Part shown: positions 9,316 to 18,347 of the stretch, in pieces
Position numbering within the stretch: position 1 is the first letter of the stretch
Layout of the letters: each line of letters starts with the position of its first letter
Source: Paenibacillus peoriae
GTDB lineage: Bacteria > Bacillota > Bacilli > Paenibacillales > Paenibacillaceae
Assembly (NCBI RefSeq): GCF_022531965.1
Contig: NZ_CP092831.1
Span: forward strand, 2,923,001-2,987,000
Length of the DNA stretch: 64,000 bases
Direction: 5' to 3'
Notes under the pieces: model-generated
Told to the model about the DNA's origin: nothing
Seen by the model: the letters and a program-made list of their open reading frames with translations, nothing else
Databases searched by the model: none
Made by a program: the position numbers and the translations under genes

Positions 9316-9357
9316 GTGACAATTTGTTTACATGTTGATCAAACTTTCGCGACATCT
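9316..9357 (+). promoter_or_regulatory. 42-bp upstream element, copy 1 (shared by both acyltransferase genes)
   Basis: Begins GTGACAATTTGTTTACA, continues TGTTGATCAAACTTT and ends CGCGACATCT. It matches 15961-16002 at 38 of 42 positions. Both copies keep the spacing between TTTACA and CGACAT (17 nt), which would suit an alternative sigma-factor promoter with a CGAC-type -10, and both contain a TTGATCAA palindrome that could be a regulator site. The sequence identity is seen; the function is inferred. Confidence 0.7.
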
Positions 9358-9415
9358 TTTTTTTATAGTAAATGAAGCAAGATCATTAGCCTATAAGGAC
9401 AAGGAATGGACCATA

Positions 9416-11191
9416 GTGAATGGAAACCGGAATTTGCACCTGAATCAACCCATAAAACGTTATATGACCGGCCTGGATGGGCTAAGAGCCATCTCTGTGC
9501 TTGCTGTTATTGCTTATCATCTTCATTTCAGATGGGCAGAAGGTGGGCTGCTGGGGGTGGAGATTTTCTTCGTCCTATCAGGATATCTGATTACGGATCA
9601 GATTCTTTTCGAATGGAGGATGCGCAGTGGTTTCTCCATTATACAATTCTGGATCAGACGAATGCGCAGACTACTGCCGGCCATGATCTTTATGCTGACT
9701 GCAGTGGCACTGTGGCTTTTAATTACTGATTTCTCCAGACTGCAGGCGTTAAGAGGCCATTTTGTATCCTCGCTTTTTTACGTAAACAACTGGTATCTCA
9801 TTTTTCATCATGTTTCATATTTCGAGAGCTTTGGCCCGCCTTCTCCAATCGGTCACCTCTGGTCGCTTTCCATTGAGGAACAGTTTTACCTCATCTGGCC
9901 GCTTGTTCTACTGATCGGTCTGTGCCTTGCGCCGCGACGAGGAAGACTGATGTTATACATTCTGGGTTGCGCCGCCGTATCCGCCATAGCCATGGCCGTG
10001 ATATACGAACCCGGAACAGATCCGAGCAGGGTGTATTACGGGACGGACACGCGGGTGTTTGCCATTTTGATCGGAGCGGCTCTGGCGATAATCTGGCCCA
10101 GCTGGAGACTGAGCGAAAATGTATCCTCTTCGTCACGGACCATGCTGGATATGACTGGCGTGCTGGGCATTGTAATGCTGTTTATCATGATCGGTCAGAC
10201 CAACCAGTTTGATGATTCGCTGTATCGCGGCGGTTTTCTTTATTTATCACTCATTACTGCAGTTATTATTGCTGTACTTGTTCATCCGGCCAATCGACTG
10301 GAACGATGGCTCGGCTGCCGGCCTCTGAGCTGGATCGGTAAGCGATCTTACAGTCTGTATATTTGGCATTATCCAATCATTATTTTGTCAAGTCCGGTGG
10401 TGAATACCGAAGATGCCAGCTATATACGTATTGCTCTGCAGGTAACGGCCAGTTTCATAATGGCAAGTCTTTCCTACAGATACATCGAAGAGCCCATTCG
10501 TCGCGGGACCCTAAAATCACTCCGCAGGTCAGGCGCTGGCAGCCAGTTAGGCCTTGTCGTCATTGTTATCGCCATTATTCTGGTCCTGACATCATGGAAG
10601 ACGAATTCACCAGATCCTGTGCCTGATGCTCCAGCAACTGTAAGCCGGGAACCCGTCCAGACAGAAAAGGTGCAATCCGGATTTTCCGATGTAAATACAG
10701 GCCATTCCGCAGAAGGAGAGAAGGTCACGGCGATCGGAGATTCCGTCATTCTGGATGCCGCCCCGTTTCTGGAAAAGCAGCTCCCCGGTATGACCATTGA
10801 TGGCAAGGTGGGACGGCAAATGTCACAGGCTGGGAATGTGCTTGATGACCTGCGGGCACAGGGCAAGCTTGGCAATAAAATTATTATTGAACTCGGCACC
10901 AACGGCGTGTTTAACCAGAGTCAACTGAAGTCCTTGCTGACTTCACTACAGGATTCTCGGCAAATTTATCTGATAACGACCAGAGTACCGAGAGGGTGGC
11001 AGAATACCGTAAATGACAATCTGCGTGAAATTGCTGGTGAATTTCAAAATGTACGACTTATCGACTGGTATTCGGCCAGCGAAAACCGCAACGATCTATT
11101 TTATGACGATGGTGTCCATCTGAAACCAGAAGGAGCTCAGTATTATGCCTCGGTTTTGATTGATGCTATCAAACAGGATAAAACCTACTAG
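9416..11191 (+). CDS. OatA-like membrane O-acyltransferase with C-terminal SGNH domain
   Basis: About 591 aa from GTG 9416, which has AAGGACAAGGA upstream; an earlier ATG at 9332 lies inside the conserved upstream element and is unlikely to be used. The N-terminal acyltransferase-3 domain (about 15-380) has around ten membrane spans and family motifs GLDGLRAISVLAVIAYH, FFVLSGYLIT, PIGHLWSLSIEEQFYLIWP. The extracellular C-terminal SGNH esterase/transferase domain carries GDSV, ELGTNG and DDGVHLKP (Ser, Gly/Asn and Asp-x-x-His blocks). This is the architecture of OatA, which moves acetyl groups across the membrane onto peptidoglycan MurNAc; related proteins modify other wall polymers. The substrate here is not certain. 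The next gene duplicates the SGNH domain. Confidence 0.92.
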   Translation: MNGNRNLHLNQPIKRYMTGLDGLRAISVLAVIAYHLHFRWAEGGLLGVEIFFVLSGYLITDQILFEWRMRSGFSIIQFWIRRMRRLLPAMIFMLTAVALWLLITDFSRLQALRGHFVSSLFYVNNWYLIFHHVSYFESFGPPSPIGHLWSLSIEEQFYLIWPLVLLIGLCLAPRRGRLMLYILGCAAVSAIAMAVIYEPGTDPSRVYYGTDTRVFAILIGAALAIIWPSWRLSENVSSSSRTMLDMTGVLGIVMLFIMIGQTNQFDDSLYRGGFLYLSLITAVIIAVLVHPANRLERWLGCRPLSWIGKRSYSLYIWHYPIIILSSPVVNTEDASYIRIALQVTASFIMASLSYRYIEEPIRRGTLKSLRRSGAGSQLGLVVIVIAIILVLTSWKTNSPDPVPDAPATVSREPVQTEKVQSGFSDVNTGHSAEGEKVTAIGDSVILDAAPFLEKQLPGMTIDGKVGRQMSQAGNVLDDLRAQGKLGNKIIIELGTNGVFNQSQLKSLLTSLQDSRQIYLITTRVPRGWQNTVNDNLREIAGEFQNVRLIDWYSASENRNDLFYDDGVHLKPEGAQYYASVLIDAIKQDKTY

Positions 11192-11218
11192 CATGTTAAA
11201 GGAAAGGATGAACTAGGT

Positions 11219-11917
11219 ATGAACAAAAAAAATGTCAGAAAAGTGAGGGCATTATGGGGTTTTATGATTCTTCTTATCGTCATAGGAGCCATAGGCCTCC
11301 ATCTACATTCAAAGCAAAATTCGGATGATAACGAACCACGCGGCAAGGATTCTTCTCTATACAATCTTGATGCGATGCAGCCTGCTGCACAAAAGCCTGG
11401 GGCTTCCAGTACCAGCGGAGAACAAGCTCAACCATCCGCGTCCTTAAACGGCGAGGGCGTCACGATGATTGGAGATTCGGTTACGGTCGGAATTGAGCCT
11501 TATTTAAAAGAGCAGCTTCCGAATATGACGGTAGACGGCAAGATTGGCCGGCAGATGTCTCAAGCTGTAAAAGTCATTAATGAATTAGCCACCCAAGGCA
11601 AACTGGGAGACCAAGTCATTATCGAACTCGGCACCAATGGTCCGTTTAGCAGAGACCAACTGCACGACGTACTGCAATCCCTTTCTGGAGCCAGACAGGT
11701 AATCTTGCTCACCACCCGGGTTCCGAAAGGATGGCAAAACACGGTGAATGACACGATTGCACAGGTTGCCGATGAGTTTAGCAACGTCAGCGTGGTGGAC
11801 TGGTATTCGGCCAGTGTAGGCAAAGATGAATACTTTTATAGAGATGGCGTCCATTTAAAACCAGGGGGTAGCCGATATTACACTTCACTCCTCGTAGCAG
11901 CCTTGCAAAAATCTTAA
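11219..11917 (+). CDS. Stand-alone membrane-anchored SGNH domain protein
   Basis: 232 aa: a short cytoplasmic start, one TM span (about residues 11-28), a low-complexity linker of about 45 aa rich in Gln, Ala and Ser, then an SGNH domain (from about 80). Its SGNH part is strikingly similar to the C-terminus of the preceding OatA-like protein: shared DGK(I/V)GRQMSQA, GKLG, IIELGTNG, TTRVP(K/R)GWQNTVND, DWYSAS and DGVHLKP. The catalytic GDSV and DGVH blocks are both present. It is 27 nt downstream of the OatA-like gene, so a tandem domain duplication is likely. It may act as an extra acetyl-transfer or de-O-acetylating module outside the membrane. RBS: AAAGGATGAACTAGGT before ATG. Confidence 0.88.
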   Translation: MNKKNVRKVRALWGFMILLIVIGAIGLHLHSKQNSDDNEPRGKDSSLYNLDAMQPAAQKPGASSTSGEQAQPSASLNGEGVTMIGDSVTVGIEPYLKEQLPNMTVDGKIGRQMSQAVKVINELATQGKLGDQVIIELGTNGPFSRDQLHDVLQSLSGARQVILLTTRVPKGWQNTVNDTIAQVADEFSNVSVVDWYSASVGKDEYFYRDGVHLKPGGSRYYTSLLVAALQKS

Positions 11918-11963
11918 ATACAGAAGGGACAGGCGCGTTCATAATTCGGAAAGGAAGAATGAC

Positions 11964-12968
11964 ATGACACAGAGGAAAAAGAGGATATTAATTGTAACAT
12001 TGTTACTTGTGGTCGCTGCTGTAAGCTTTATTTTTTATTATTTCTTTTCGATTTACAAAGGGCTGGAAGGATTTAATAAGGCTCCGGCAAACTCCCCGTT
12101 CATTAATGTAAGCACCGATAATACCGAAGCTCTGGAAGCTCCAGCATGGGAGGGAACTGAGCCTGTCAATATTTTGCTGATGGGTGTGGATGCCCGTGGA
12201 AGCGACAAGGGCGAGGTACCCAGATCCGACAGCATGATGGTTGTTTCGTTGAATCCTACCGATAAGCATATCCATGTGTTTTCGATTTTGCGTGACACTT
12301 ATACGGATATTCCCGGATACGGCAAAAACCGAATCAACACGGCTGTTACGCATGGGCCGGATACGGCGATGAAAGCAGTCAGTGAATTGCTGGGGGTGCC
12401 TGTTCATTTTTATGTATATACCGATTTCCAGGGGTTTATTAAACTCGTGGACTCTGTAGGCGGACTCGATTTTTATGTCGAAAAGGATATGTACTATGAA
12501 AGCAAGGCCGATCTGCATGAGTACGATATTAATTTAAAGCAGGGACAGCAGCATTTCAACGGCAAAACGGCGCTTCAATATGTTCGTTTTCGTCATGATG
12601 CCATGTCCGATTATTCCAGAACAGAAAGACAGCGCGAATTTATTACGGCATTAGCCGAGAAGGTCAAAACAACGACTTCCATTATGAAGCTTCCTTCCAT
12701 TCTAGAGGAAATCAGTCCGTATATCGATACCAATTTGTCAGTCTCCGATATGTGGAATTTGGCTTCGGTAGGGTATCAAAGTACGTTAAAGGGAAATGAA
12801 CAAATACCGCCAATGAAGCTATTAAAAGAAACTTATGTGGGCAAAGCAGCTGTTCTGGATGTAAAAAGTCGAACTGATTTGAAGCAATTTGTGCAAAGTA
12901 CCATAAACTCCGACGCTTCTCATTCGATGACAGACAATCCTTCCGGGCAGAAAACAGATCTTGAATAG
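11964..12968 (+). CDS. LytR-CpsA-Psr (LCP) family wall glycopolymer transferase
   Basis: 334 aa. N-terminal membrane anchor at about residues 8-28, then an extracellular LCP domain: VNILLMGVDARG, RSDSMMVVSLNP, FSILRDTYTDIPGYGKNRIN, LLGVPVHFYVYTDF, VDSVGGLDFYV and YVRFRHDAMSDYSRTERQR. The Arg and Asp residues that bind the polyprenyl pyrophosphate head group in LCP enzymes are in place. LCP proteins attach teichoic acids or other secondary wall polymers to peptidoglycan. RBS GGAAAGGAAG before ATG 11964. Its position between SGNH/acyltransferase genes and a wall peptidase suggests the acylated substrate may be a secondary wall polymer rather than peptidoglycan alone; this is inference. Confidence 0.93.
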   Translation: MTQRKKRILIVTLLLVVAAVSFIFYYFFSIYKGLEGFNKAPANSPFINVSTDNTEALEAPAWEGTEPVNILLMGVDARGSDKGEVPRSDSMMVVSLNPTDKHIHVFSILRDTYTDIPGYGKNRINTAVTHGPDTAMKAVSELLGVPVHFYVYTDFQGFIKLVDSVGGLDFYVEKDMYYESKADLHEYDINLKQGQQHFNGKTALQYVRFRHDAMSDYSRTERQREFITALAEKVKTTTSIMKLPSILEEISPYIDTNLSVSDMWNLASVGYQSTLKGNEQIPPMKLLKETYVGKAAVLDVKSRTDLKQFVQSTINSDASHSMTDNPSGQKTDLE

Positions 12969-13069
12969 GATTGGACAATATATAAAATCGTAATTTGCCG
13001 GACAATAGTCTGTTAAATGCTCTTTATGAGCACAACATGGTCTTCCGGTTATCCATAGGGGGAAAAAGA

Positions 13070-15883
13070 ATGGGTACAAAACCAATAGTAAGGTTCTGCT
13101 TGGCGTTAACCATATCCGCCGCCATGCTTCTGGAGATCACTGCTCCGCACATGGCTATGGCTGATGCTGCACAACGTACAGAAAGCACGTTGTTAAACGA
13201 TAAACAGAGTCAATCAACAAAAACAATCTCAACGCAGGTTAAAAATATCCCGACACTGAAATTGGATAACAATCTGGCATCCATGACGAAGAAAAGAACC
13301 ATTAAAGCTAGATTTAAGCTTCCGAAGGGTACCAATATAAAGAAAATAAGCTGGACTTATGGTGGCAAGCCATTATCGGAATGGAAATCGTACAAGGATC
13401 ACGATTATAATGGCGCCCCCTTTATCACCGTTACTCAGGTCAAAGCAGAAAACGGAGAAGTCACTGCCAATATCAATTTTGGTCTTACTTACGGTACGGA
13501 AAATCTTGCCGAACCGAGTCTACAGCGTCCACTGTACGCCTCATTGATGGGAACCTATGAACTGGCTGCAGCAGTCAACGGCAAAACCGTTGCCCAGGCC
13601 CCCATTAAGTTGGTCCCATACGACAGCTTCCGTACGTATGATGAACTGAAGCCGGAGATTGATGCGATTACGGCACAAGCAGCTCAAAAAAACGACAGAT
13701 ACATTAAAACGATGTCGATCGGCAAATCCGTTGAAGGCCGCGATATGTATATGACTGTGGTTGCCAAAGATCAAGCAACGATTGACAAATATCAGAATGT
13801 AACTCATCCTGCCATGCTGAATGATCCTGCAAAGCTGGAGAACGATATTCAATCAGGTGCATTCGGAGATTATCAAGTGCCCATCTGGATCAACAATATT
13901 CATCCAAATGAAGCGCCGGGCTTTGATGCGATTATCAATTATTTTAAGACCATGGCTCTCGATAAAAATGTTACGTACAAGACCACCTCGTCCAATGGAA
14001 AATCGAGTACGGTCACTCTGAATATGGATGATGCGCTTGAACATGTGTTTTTCCTGTTCCTGTATACGGAAAATCCAGATGGAAGGGTGCATACCGAACG
14101 TTATAATGCTGAATACTTTGACTTGAATCGGGATAATTCTTATCAAACCCAGCCTGAAACACGCAGTGTTACAGAGCAAATTGCCAAGTGGTCGCCGATT
14201 TCTTTCCTAGATCTGCATGGCTTTGATAAGAATTTTCTGATTGAGCCTAGCACACCGCCTCACGATCCGAATATTGAATACGATCTGCTTATGGATAACA
14301 TGGTAGAACAGGCAAAAGCGATGGGTGAAGCAGGTATAGCAAACACAAAGTATGATTACTACCATATTCCTTATGAAGAACATCGTAAAACAGTCGAAAA
14401 TCCTAAATATGTTTCCAAGGGGACTTCTTCAGGATGGGACGATGCGTCTCCAGCCTATACAGCTGTCTTCGCCATGCACCATGGTGCAATGGGACATACG
14501 CTGGAAACACCTGAATCGAATGAAGAGTCGACCAAAGCATTGTATTATAGTGTCGCTGCAGCAACCGATTATGTTATGCAAAAGAAAGAAAATTTATTTT
14601 TGAACCAGCTAAAAGTATATGAACGTGGAATCAATAACATCGATGATTATGCCGTAGATCGGTATCTAGTCAATGTCAAAAATCAAGTTATTGGCCGCCC
14701 TCGTCACGGTAATGAGAATTTTTTTCCTGAGTATTACGTTTTGCCGATCGATAAGAGTCTTCAAAAAAATCCGCTGGAAGCTTATCGGATGATTGAATAT
14801 CTTATCCGCAATGGAGTAACGGTTGAACGCTCGACAGAAGCTGTAAGTACTGCTGGCAAAACCTACCCTGCGGGTTCATTTATCATAAATATGCACCAGG
14901 CCAAACACGGCATTGCAAACATGGTTTTATATGATGGTATTAACGTCTCAGATTATGCTTCCGTAGCTGGCGAGATTGTGCAGGATTTTCCTGTCCTGCG
15001 AGGATTTGAACGTGATGTGGTTAGAGAAACCGGAGTGTTTGCGGGCAAAACTTCTCCGGTGACTTCCGTATCGATTCCGGCCACACCAATGCCGAATGAT
15101 TCTGCCTATGTCTTAATCCTAAACACCAATAACGATGCCATCAAAACGGTTAATGAATTGCTTAAATCCGGCAAAGTGGTTACGATGCTATCCAAAAGCG
15201 GAACAGGATATGAAGCGGGTGACTTTGCAGTCGCCTATGATGATCTGAACCCGCTGGCCTCGAAATACTATCTTGATGTCACGGCATTCGGCAATAACAA
15301 ACCCGTTGGTAAAGTTCTTAAACCTTCTACGGTAGCCGCTCTCGGCGAATCGGCTTATGTGCTCAAAAATCTCGGTTTTAAAGTGACCGATGATCAGCAG
15401 CATGCCGATGTGTTGGTGAATACATTCGATTCCGATAAACTTGTCGAGAAAGGGAAACCATACATTGCTTATGGAAATATGGGGATGGGTAACGTGAAAA
15501 ACTGTATTCCTCAATTTGCGTTTGCTGGACCGACATGGGAAAGATACGAAGGGGTCTTCCTAGCGAATGTCAAACAGGATAATGTGATTACAGCCCCTTA
15601 CGATAACGAAGAATACTTCTACACCGTTACAGGTTCTTACATTACGAAACTACCTAAAGCTGCAAAAATTCTTGCAACCATTAGTAATAAAGAAAACTTC
15701 TTCAAAGCGGGCTGGTGGCCAGGTCACGATGCTGCAAGAGGAAAGATTATGGCCTTCACCTATATAGAAAACAAAAAGAATATTACTGTGTTCTCTAATG
15801 ATCTCACCAATGGTGCTCATTCGCAGCAACAATTCCGTTTGCTGGCCAATTCCATTTTTAATGCTGTTCCCAGCAAATCCTAA
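13070..15883 (+). CDS. Secreted M14 family zinc carboxypeptidase
   Basis: 937 aa from ATG 13070 (RBS AGGGGG, 7 nt). A signal peptide ends after about ITAPHMAMADA. The M14 domain shows the zinc ligands His278 and Glu281 in IHPNEAPG and the third ligand His383 in SFLDLHGF, with catalytic Glu479 in GHTLETPESNEES. The arrangement HPNE...H...E is standard. The protein is much longer than a bare M14 domain (about 300 aa): around 200 residues lie before it, and about 430 after, including possible beta-sandwich or flavodoxin-like segments. It is secreted, so it may trim wall peptides or scavenge extracellular peptides. It follows the LCP gene by about 100 nt and ends at a terminator. Confidence 0.9.
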   Translation: MGTKPIVRFCLALTISAAMLLEITAPHMAMADAAQRTESTLLNDKQSQSTKTISTQVKNIPTLKLDNNLASMTKKRTIKARFKLPKGTNIKKISWTYGGKPLSEWKSYKDHDYNGAPFITVTQVKAENGEVTANINFGLTYGTENLAEPSLQRPLYASLMGTYELAAAVNGKTVAQAPIKLVPYDSFRTYDELKPEIDAITAQAAQKNDRYIKTMSIGKSVEGRDMYMTVVAKDQATIDKYQNVTHPAMLNDPAKLENDIQSGAFGDYQVPIWINNIHPNEAPGFDAIINYFKTMALDKNVTYKTTSSNGKSSTVTLNMDDALEHVFFLFLYTENPDGRVHTERYNAEYFDLNRDNSYQTQPETRSVTEQIAKWSPISFLDLHGFDKNFLIEPSTPPHDPNIEYDLLMDNMVEQAKAMGEAGIANTKYDYYHIPYEEHRKTVENPKYVSKGTSSGWDDASPAYTAVFAMHHGAMGHTLETPESNEESTKALYYSVAAATDYVMQKKENLFLNQLKVYERGINNIDDYAVDRYLVNVKNQVIGRPRHGNENFFPEYYVLPIDKSLQKNPLEAYRMIEYLIRNGVTVERSTEAVSTAGKTYPAGSFIINMHQAKHGIANMVLYDGINVSDYASVAGEIVQDFPVLRGFERDVVRETGVFAGKTSPVTSVSIPATPMPNDSAYVLILNTNNDAIKTVNELLKSGKVVTMLSKSGTGYEAGDFAVAYDDLNPLASKYYLDVTAFGNNKPVGKVLKPSTVAALGESAYVLKNLGFKVTDDQQHADVLVNTFDSDKLVEKGKPYIAYGNMGMGNVKNCIPQFAFAGPTWERYEGVFLANVKQDNVITAPYDNEEYFYTVTGSYITKLPKAAKILATISNKENFFKAGWWPGHDAARGKIMAFTYIENKKNITVFSNDLTNGAHSQQQFRLLANSIFNAVPSKS

Positions 15884-15893
15884 GTAATTTTGC

Positions 15894-15938
15894 AAACAGC
15901 ATTATTCCAGTGATCAACTGTGAATAAGGCTGTTTTCG
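15894..15938 (+). terminator. Rho-independent terminator after the M14 peptidase gene
   Basis: AAACAGCATTATTCCAG pairs imperfectly with CTGTGAATAAGGCTGTTTT across a 7-nt loop, ending in TTTTC. It closes the acyltransferase-SGNH-LCP-peptidase unit. Confidence 0.75.
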
Positions 15939-15960
15939 CGATAAAACGGTTTCGCCTACT

Positions 15961-16002
15961 GTGACATTTTGTTTACAACTTGATCAAACTTTAGCGACAT
16001 CT
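15961..16002 (+). promoter_or_regulatory. 42-bp upstream element, copy 2
   Basis: Begins GTGACATTTTGTTTACA, continues ACTTGATCAAACTTT and ends AGCGACATCT; four mismatches to 9316-9357, same internal spacing. It lies about 90 nt before the likely start of the second acyltransferase gene, matching the position of copy 1 (about 60 nt before its gene). Flanking sequence is not conserved, so the identity is confined to the element. Confidence 0.7.
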
Positions 16003-16092
16003 GCAGGATATATTGGACTATAGCGTAACATCATCCTGTACATGCGGGTTGATGAAAAATACGAGTCCAGGATTTTCAAGGAGGAATGCAAG

Positions 16093-17430
16093 TTGCTAAG
16101 CAGTATCAAACTGATAAGCAGATCCGTCAGAGAGTATGAGGAAGAGGCCAATATCAAAATACGAGCCTTTTCCGTAAATAGCCAATTGAATGAAAATCAA
16201 GTAAATGAAAAGACGGTTGCTAATAAATTAGATGATAAAGAAGTAGATACAGCAGGTATATCCAATTCATCCTACGACGTTACACAAACCGATATTCCTT
16301 CTCGAAGCTCTGTAGAAGAGTCGAAAAGAAGGCGGGGCACCGGGCGTCTTGTAGCACTTGATGCAGTACGAGGAATGGCGGTGCTGGGAATGTATTTGCA
16401 GCACTTCGGATCGAACCCAAACGTTTCTGCGATTGTTTCCGGAAACACGACACTATTATTCGTATTGTGCGGGGGGATATCTTATTCCATTATGGCACAG
16501 CGCATGATGGAACGGGGAGCGGATACGGCCGCTTTCCGTGCGCGAATGCTAGCCCGTGCAGTATTTGTTGATATTATTGGTTATTTGCTTATTATGCTGA
16601 ACACTCCATATGGCATCATTTTGCCTGCCTATTCAGCTATGTTTGTGCTGGCCCTTATGTTATTTCGCCGTTCGACCCGCACCATTGTTACAACAGCAGC
16701 AGTTTTGCTCGTGACAGCCCCGCCGCTAATGATTCTGGGATCAAGTATTTTCTCAAAAGCTTATCTTCTTGGTGATATTGCAGGAGGTCCAATGTCTGCT
16801 ATCGCCTTGATCCCTGCATTTGTTACTGGTATGGCCATTGGCCGCTTTGACCTGACCAGATTACGCACAGCTCTCATACTCGCAGGCAGTGGTATCGTTA
16901 TGCTTGTTATTGGCAAAGCACTGGCTGCTTTTGTACTTCCGAATTGGAGTCTCCACTTTGAACAATGGCTGGTAAGGATGCAAGGAGTTGCTCCTGTACA
17001 GCCACCGGATGAATACGCAATTTGGCCGCTTAATACGGAATCACCAATGTGGCATATGCTCTTGCAGTCGGCTCCGCACACCGCTTCGACCTTCCAAACG
17101 ATGATAGGATTAGGAATTTCATTCTTGGTATTGGGCGTTGCATGTCTCATATCCAAAAAAGCCTCTACTGTATTATTGCCTTTTGCAGCAGTCGGACGTA
17201 TGGCTCTGACCATGTATGCCATTCAATTTGTAATAGTTTGGTTTCTGTATCTGGCAAAGATTGGGCACAGTCTGGACGGAGTTCCGTTCGGCGACGTAAT
17301 AGTTGCAGTTGTTACACTGTTGCTGGGATTGTTGTTTGCTAAGCTTTCTGTTGGTCCGCTTGAAGGATTGATGCGCCGTTTTGACCGATTGTTCTGCCCT
17401 ACCCAACCAGTCTCACAAACAGTAAAGTAG
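16093..17430 (+). CDS. Multispanning membrane acyltransferase (HGSNAT/DUF1624-like)
   Basis: About 445 aa from TTG 16093, which has AAGGAGGA 8 nt upstream; an ATG at 16042 has no RBS. The first 75-80 residues are hydrophilic and poorly structured. From RLVALDAVRGMAVLGMYLQHF on, the sequence matches the catalytic domain family of heparan-alpha-glucosaminide N-acetyltransferase and related bacterial proteins, with the His (in YLQHF) that carries the acetyl group. Eight to ten membrane spans follow to the end. Such proteins transfer acetyl groups from cytoplasmic acetyl-CoA to glycans across the membrane. It shares the 42-bp element with the OatA-like gene, which suggests co-regulation. The substrate is unknown. 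Confidence 0.8.
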   Translation: MLSSIKLISRSVREYEEEANIKIRAFSVNSQLNENQVNEKTVANKLDDKEVDTAGISNSSYDVTQTDIPSRSSVEESKRRRGTGRLVALDAVRGMAVLGMYLQHFGSNPNVSAIVSGNTTLLFVLCGGISYSIMAQRMMERGADTAAFRARMLARAVFVDIIGYLLIMLNTPYGIILPAYSAMFVLALMLFRRSTRTIVTTAAVLLVTAPPLMILGSSIFSKAYLLGDIAGGPMSAIALIPAFVTGMAIGRFDLTRLRTALILAGSGIVMLVIGKALAAFVLPNWSLHFEQWLVRMQGVAPVQPPDEYAIWPLNTESPMWHMLLQSAPHTASTFQTMIGLGISFLVLGVACLISKKASTVLLPFAAVGRMALTMYAIQFVIVWFLYLAKIGHSLDGVPFGDVIVAVVTLLLGLLFAKLSVGPLEGLMRRFDRLFCPTQPVSQTVK

Positions 17431-17931
17431 ATAGCCTTCTTGATACTCTATATTTATAGTCATAGAAAACATCGGATTTCAATTAAAACGGACTGATCAA
17501 AATCACAACAGATAAAAAAATAAAGGTTTTGTGAATTTAGTTATTTATTTCCAGGTTTTAAGTATTGCCTATGTTGTACAATGACAACAAGTTTACCCCA
17601 ACTAAGTCCTGATAATATCAGGATTTTTTTATATTTAGGGGAGAATGACAACAAGTTTGCCTCTTTCGAAGAATTTGTAATATTTAAAGGGGCGGCTATA
17701 GTTAGAGTTACTTTGTGGAATGACATGATTATTTTTTGTTCCAATCTACAATACATATCGATGTTTTGTATCTGTTACATTTAATTTTTTTGTCCAATTA
17801 AAGTGTAGAAGATTCAGGTTTTATAATCCACTACTATGAAAGTTTAAAAAATTCGGTCTACCGTGACTTTTATGCTATTAGTTCTAAAATGAAGATTAAA
17901 GGCGTTCAAAATGACCGCATAAATGCCTGCT
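17431..17931. other. Intergenic stretch holding transposon-end-like repeats
   Basis: After the second acyltransferase gene no intact gene is seen. The notable content is the repeat block at 17575-17730, described separately. AT content rises sharply compared with the envelope locus, consistent with a junction of unrelated DNA. Confidence 0.5.
17575..17730 (+). repeat. Transposon-end-like repeat, copy 2 (two internal motif copies)
   Basis: TGTACA (17575-17580) followed by ATGACAACAAGTTTACCCC, then a second AATGACAACAAGTTTGCC at 17644-17661. From the second motif on, about 85 bp are homologous to 3187-3270. A TGTACA terminus with directly repeated internal sites is the style of Tn7/Tn552-like ends. 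In copy 1 the first motif is joined straight to the block, as if the 65 bp between motifs were lost. Confidence 0.55.
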
Positions 17932-18217
17932 TTATTCGAATGAATCCATATCTTCAACCGTATGATTTTGCTCGTCGTTTTTAATATGGGTGTAAAGTGT
18001 GGTTGTTTTGGGATCAGAATGACCGAGCATTTAAGTCCACAGAAGTTTGGGCTTTTCTTTGATAATTAGAAATTCTTTTTTGTGGTATGAGAGCCCTAAA
18101 ACCCCAGATGATATTTGTATCTTTATCCCACATCAAGCATCTCTTTATAAGACGAGTATTCTCTTTTTCATTAATACCCGCAGCTTTAAAAATTTCTTTG
18201 TTCGTTAGAGCATGATG
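17932..18217 (-). pseudogene. Integrase/tyrosine recombinase C-terminal remnant
   Basis: On the minus strand 18217-18031 reads LTNKEIFKAAGINEKENTR, then DKDTNIIWGFRALIPQKR and AQTSVDL; a frameshift near 18030 leads into MLGHSDPKTTTLYTHIKND and a TAA at 17932. LGHSDPKTTTLYTH is the C-terminal box of tyrosine recombinases, with the catalytic Tyr and an LGH block. The usual HxLRH box is missing, so the gene is both frameshifted and deleted. The upstream part was not identified with certainty. It sits beside transposon-end-like repeats. Confidence 0.6.
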
Positions 18218-18347
18218 CTAGTTGGCAAGATAGAGAAGTTGAACTTAGAGATTTTTAACTCAATACAAGACACAATGATTCAAATTCTAATATCACAGAT
18301 TTTTTTGTATTAACCTCCATCATAGGTATTTTTTTGACAGTGCCGTA

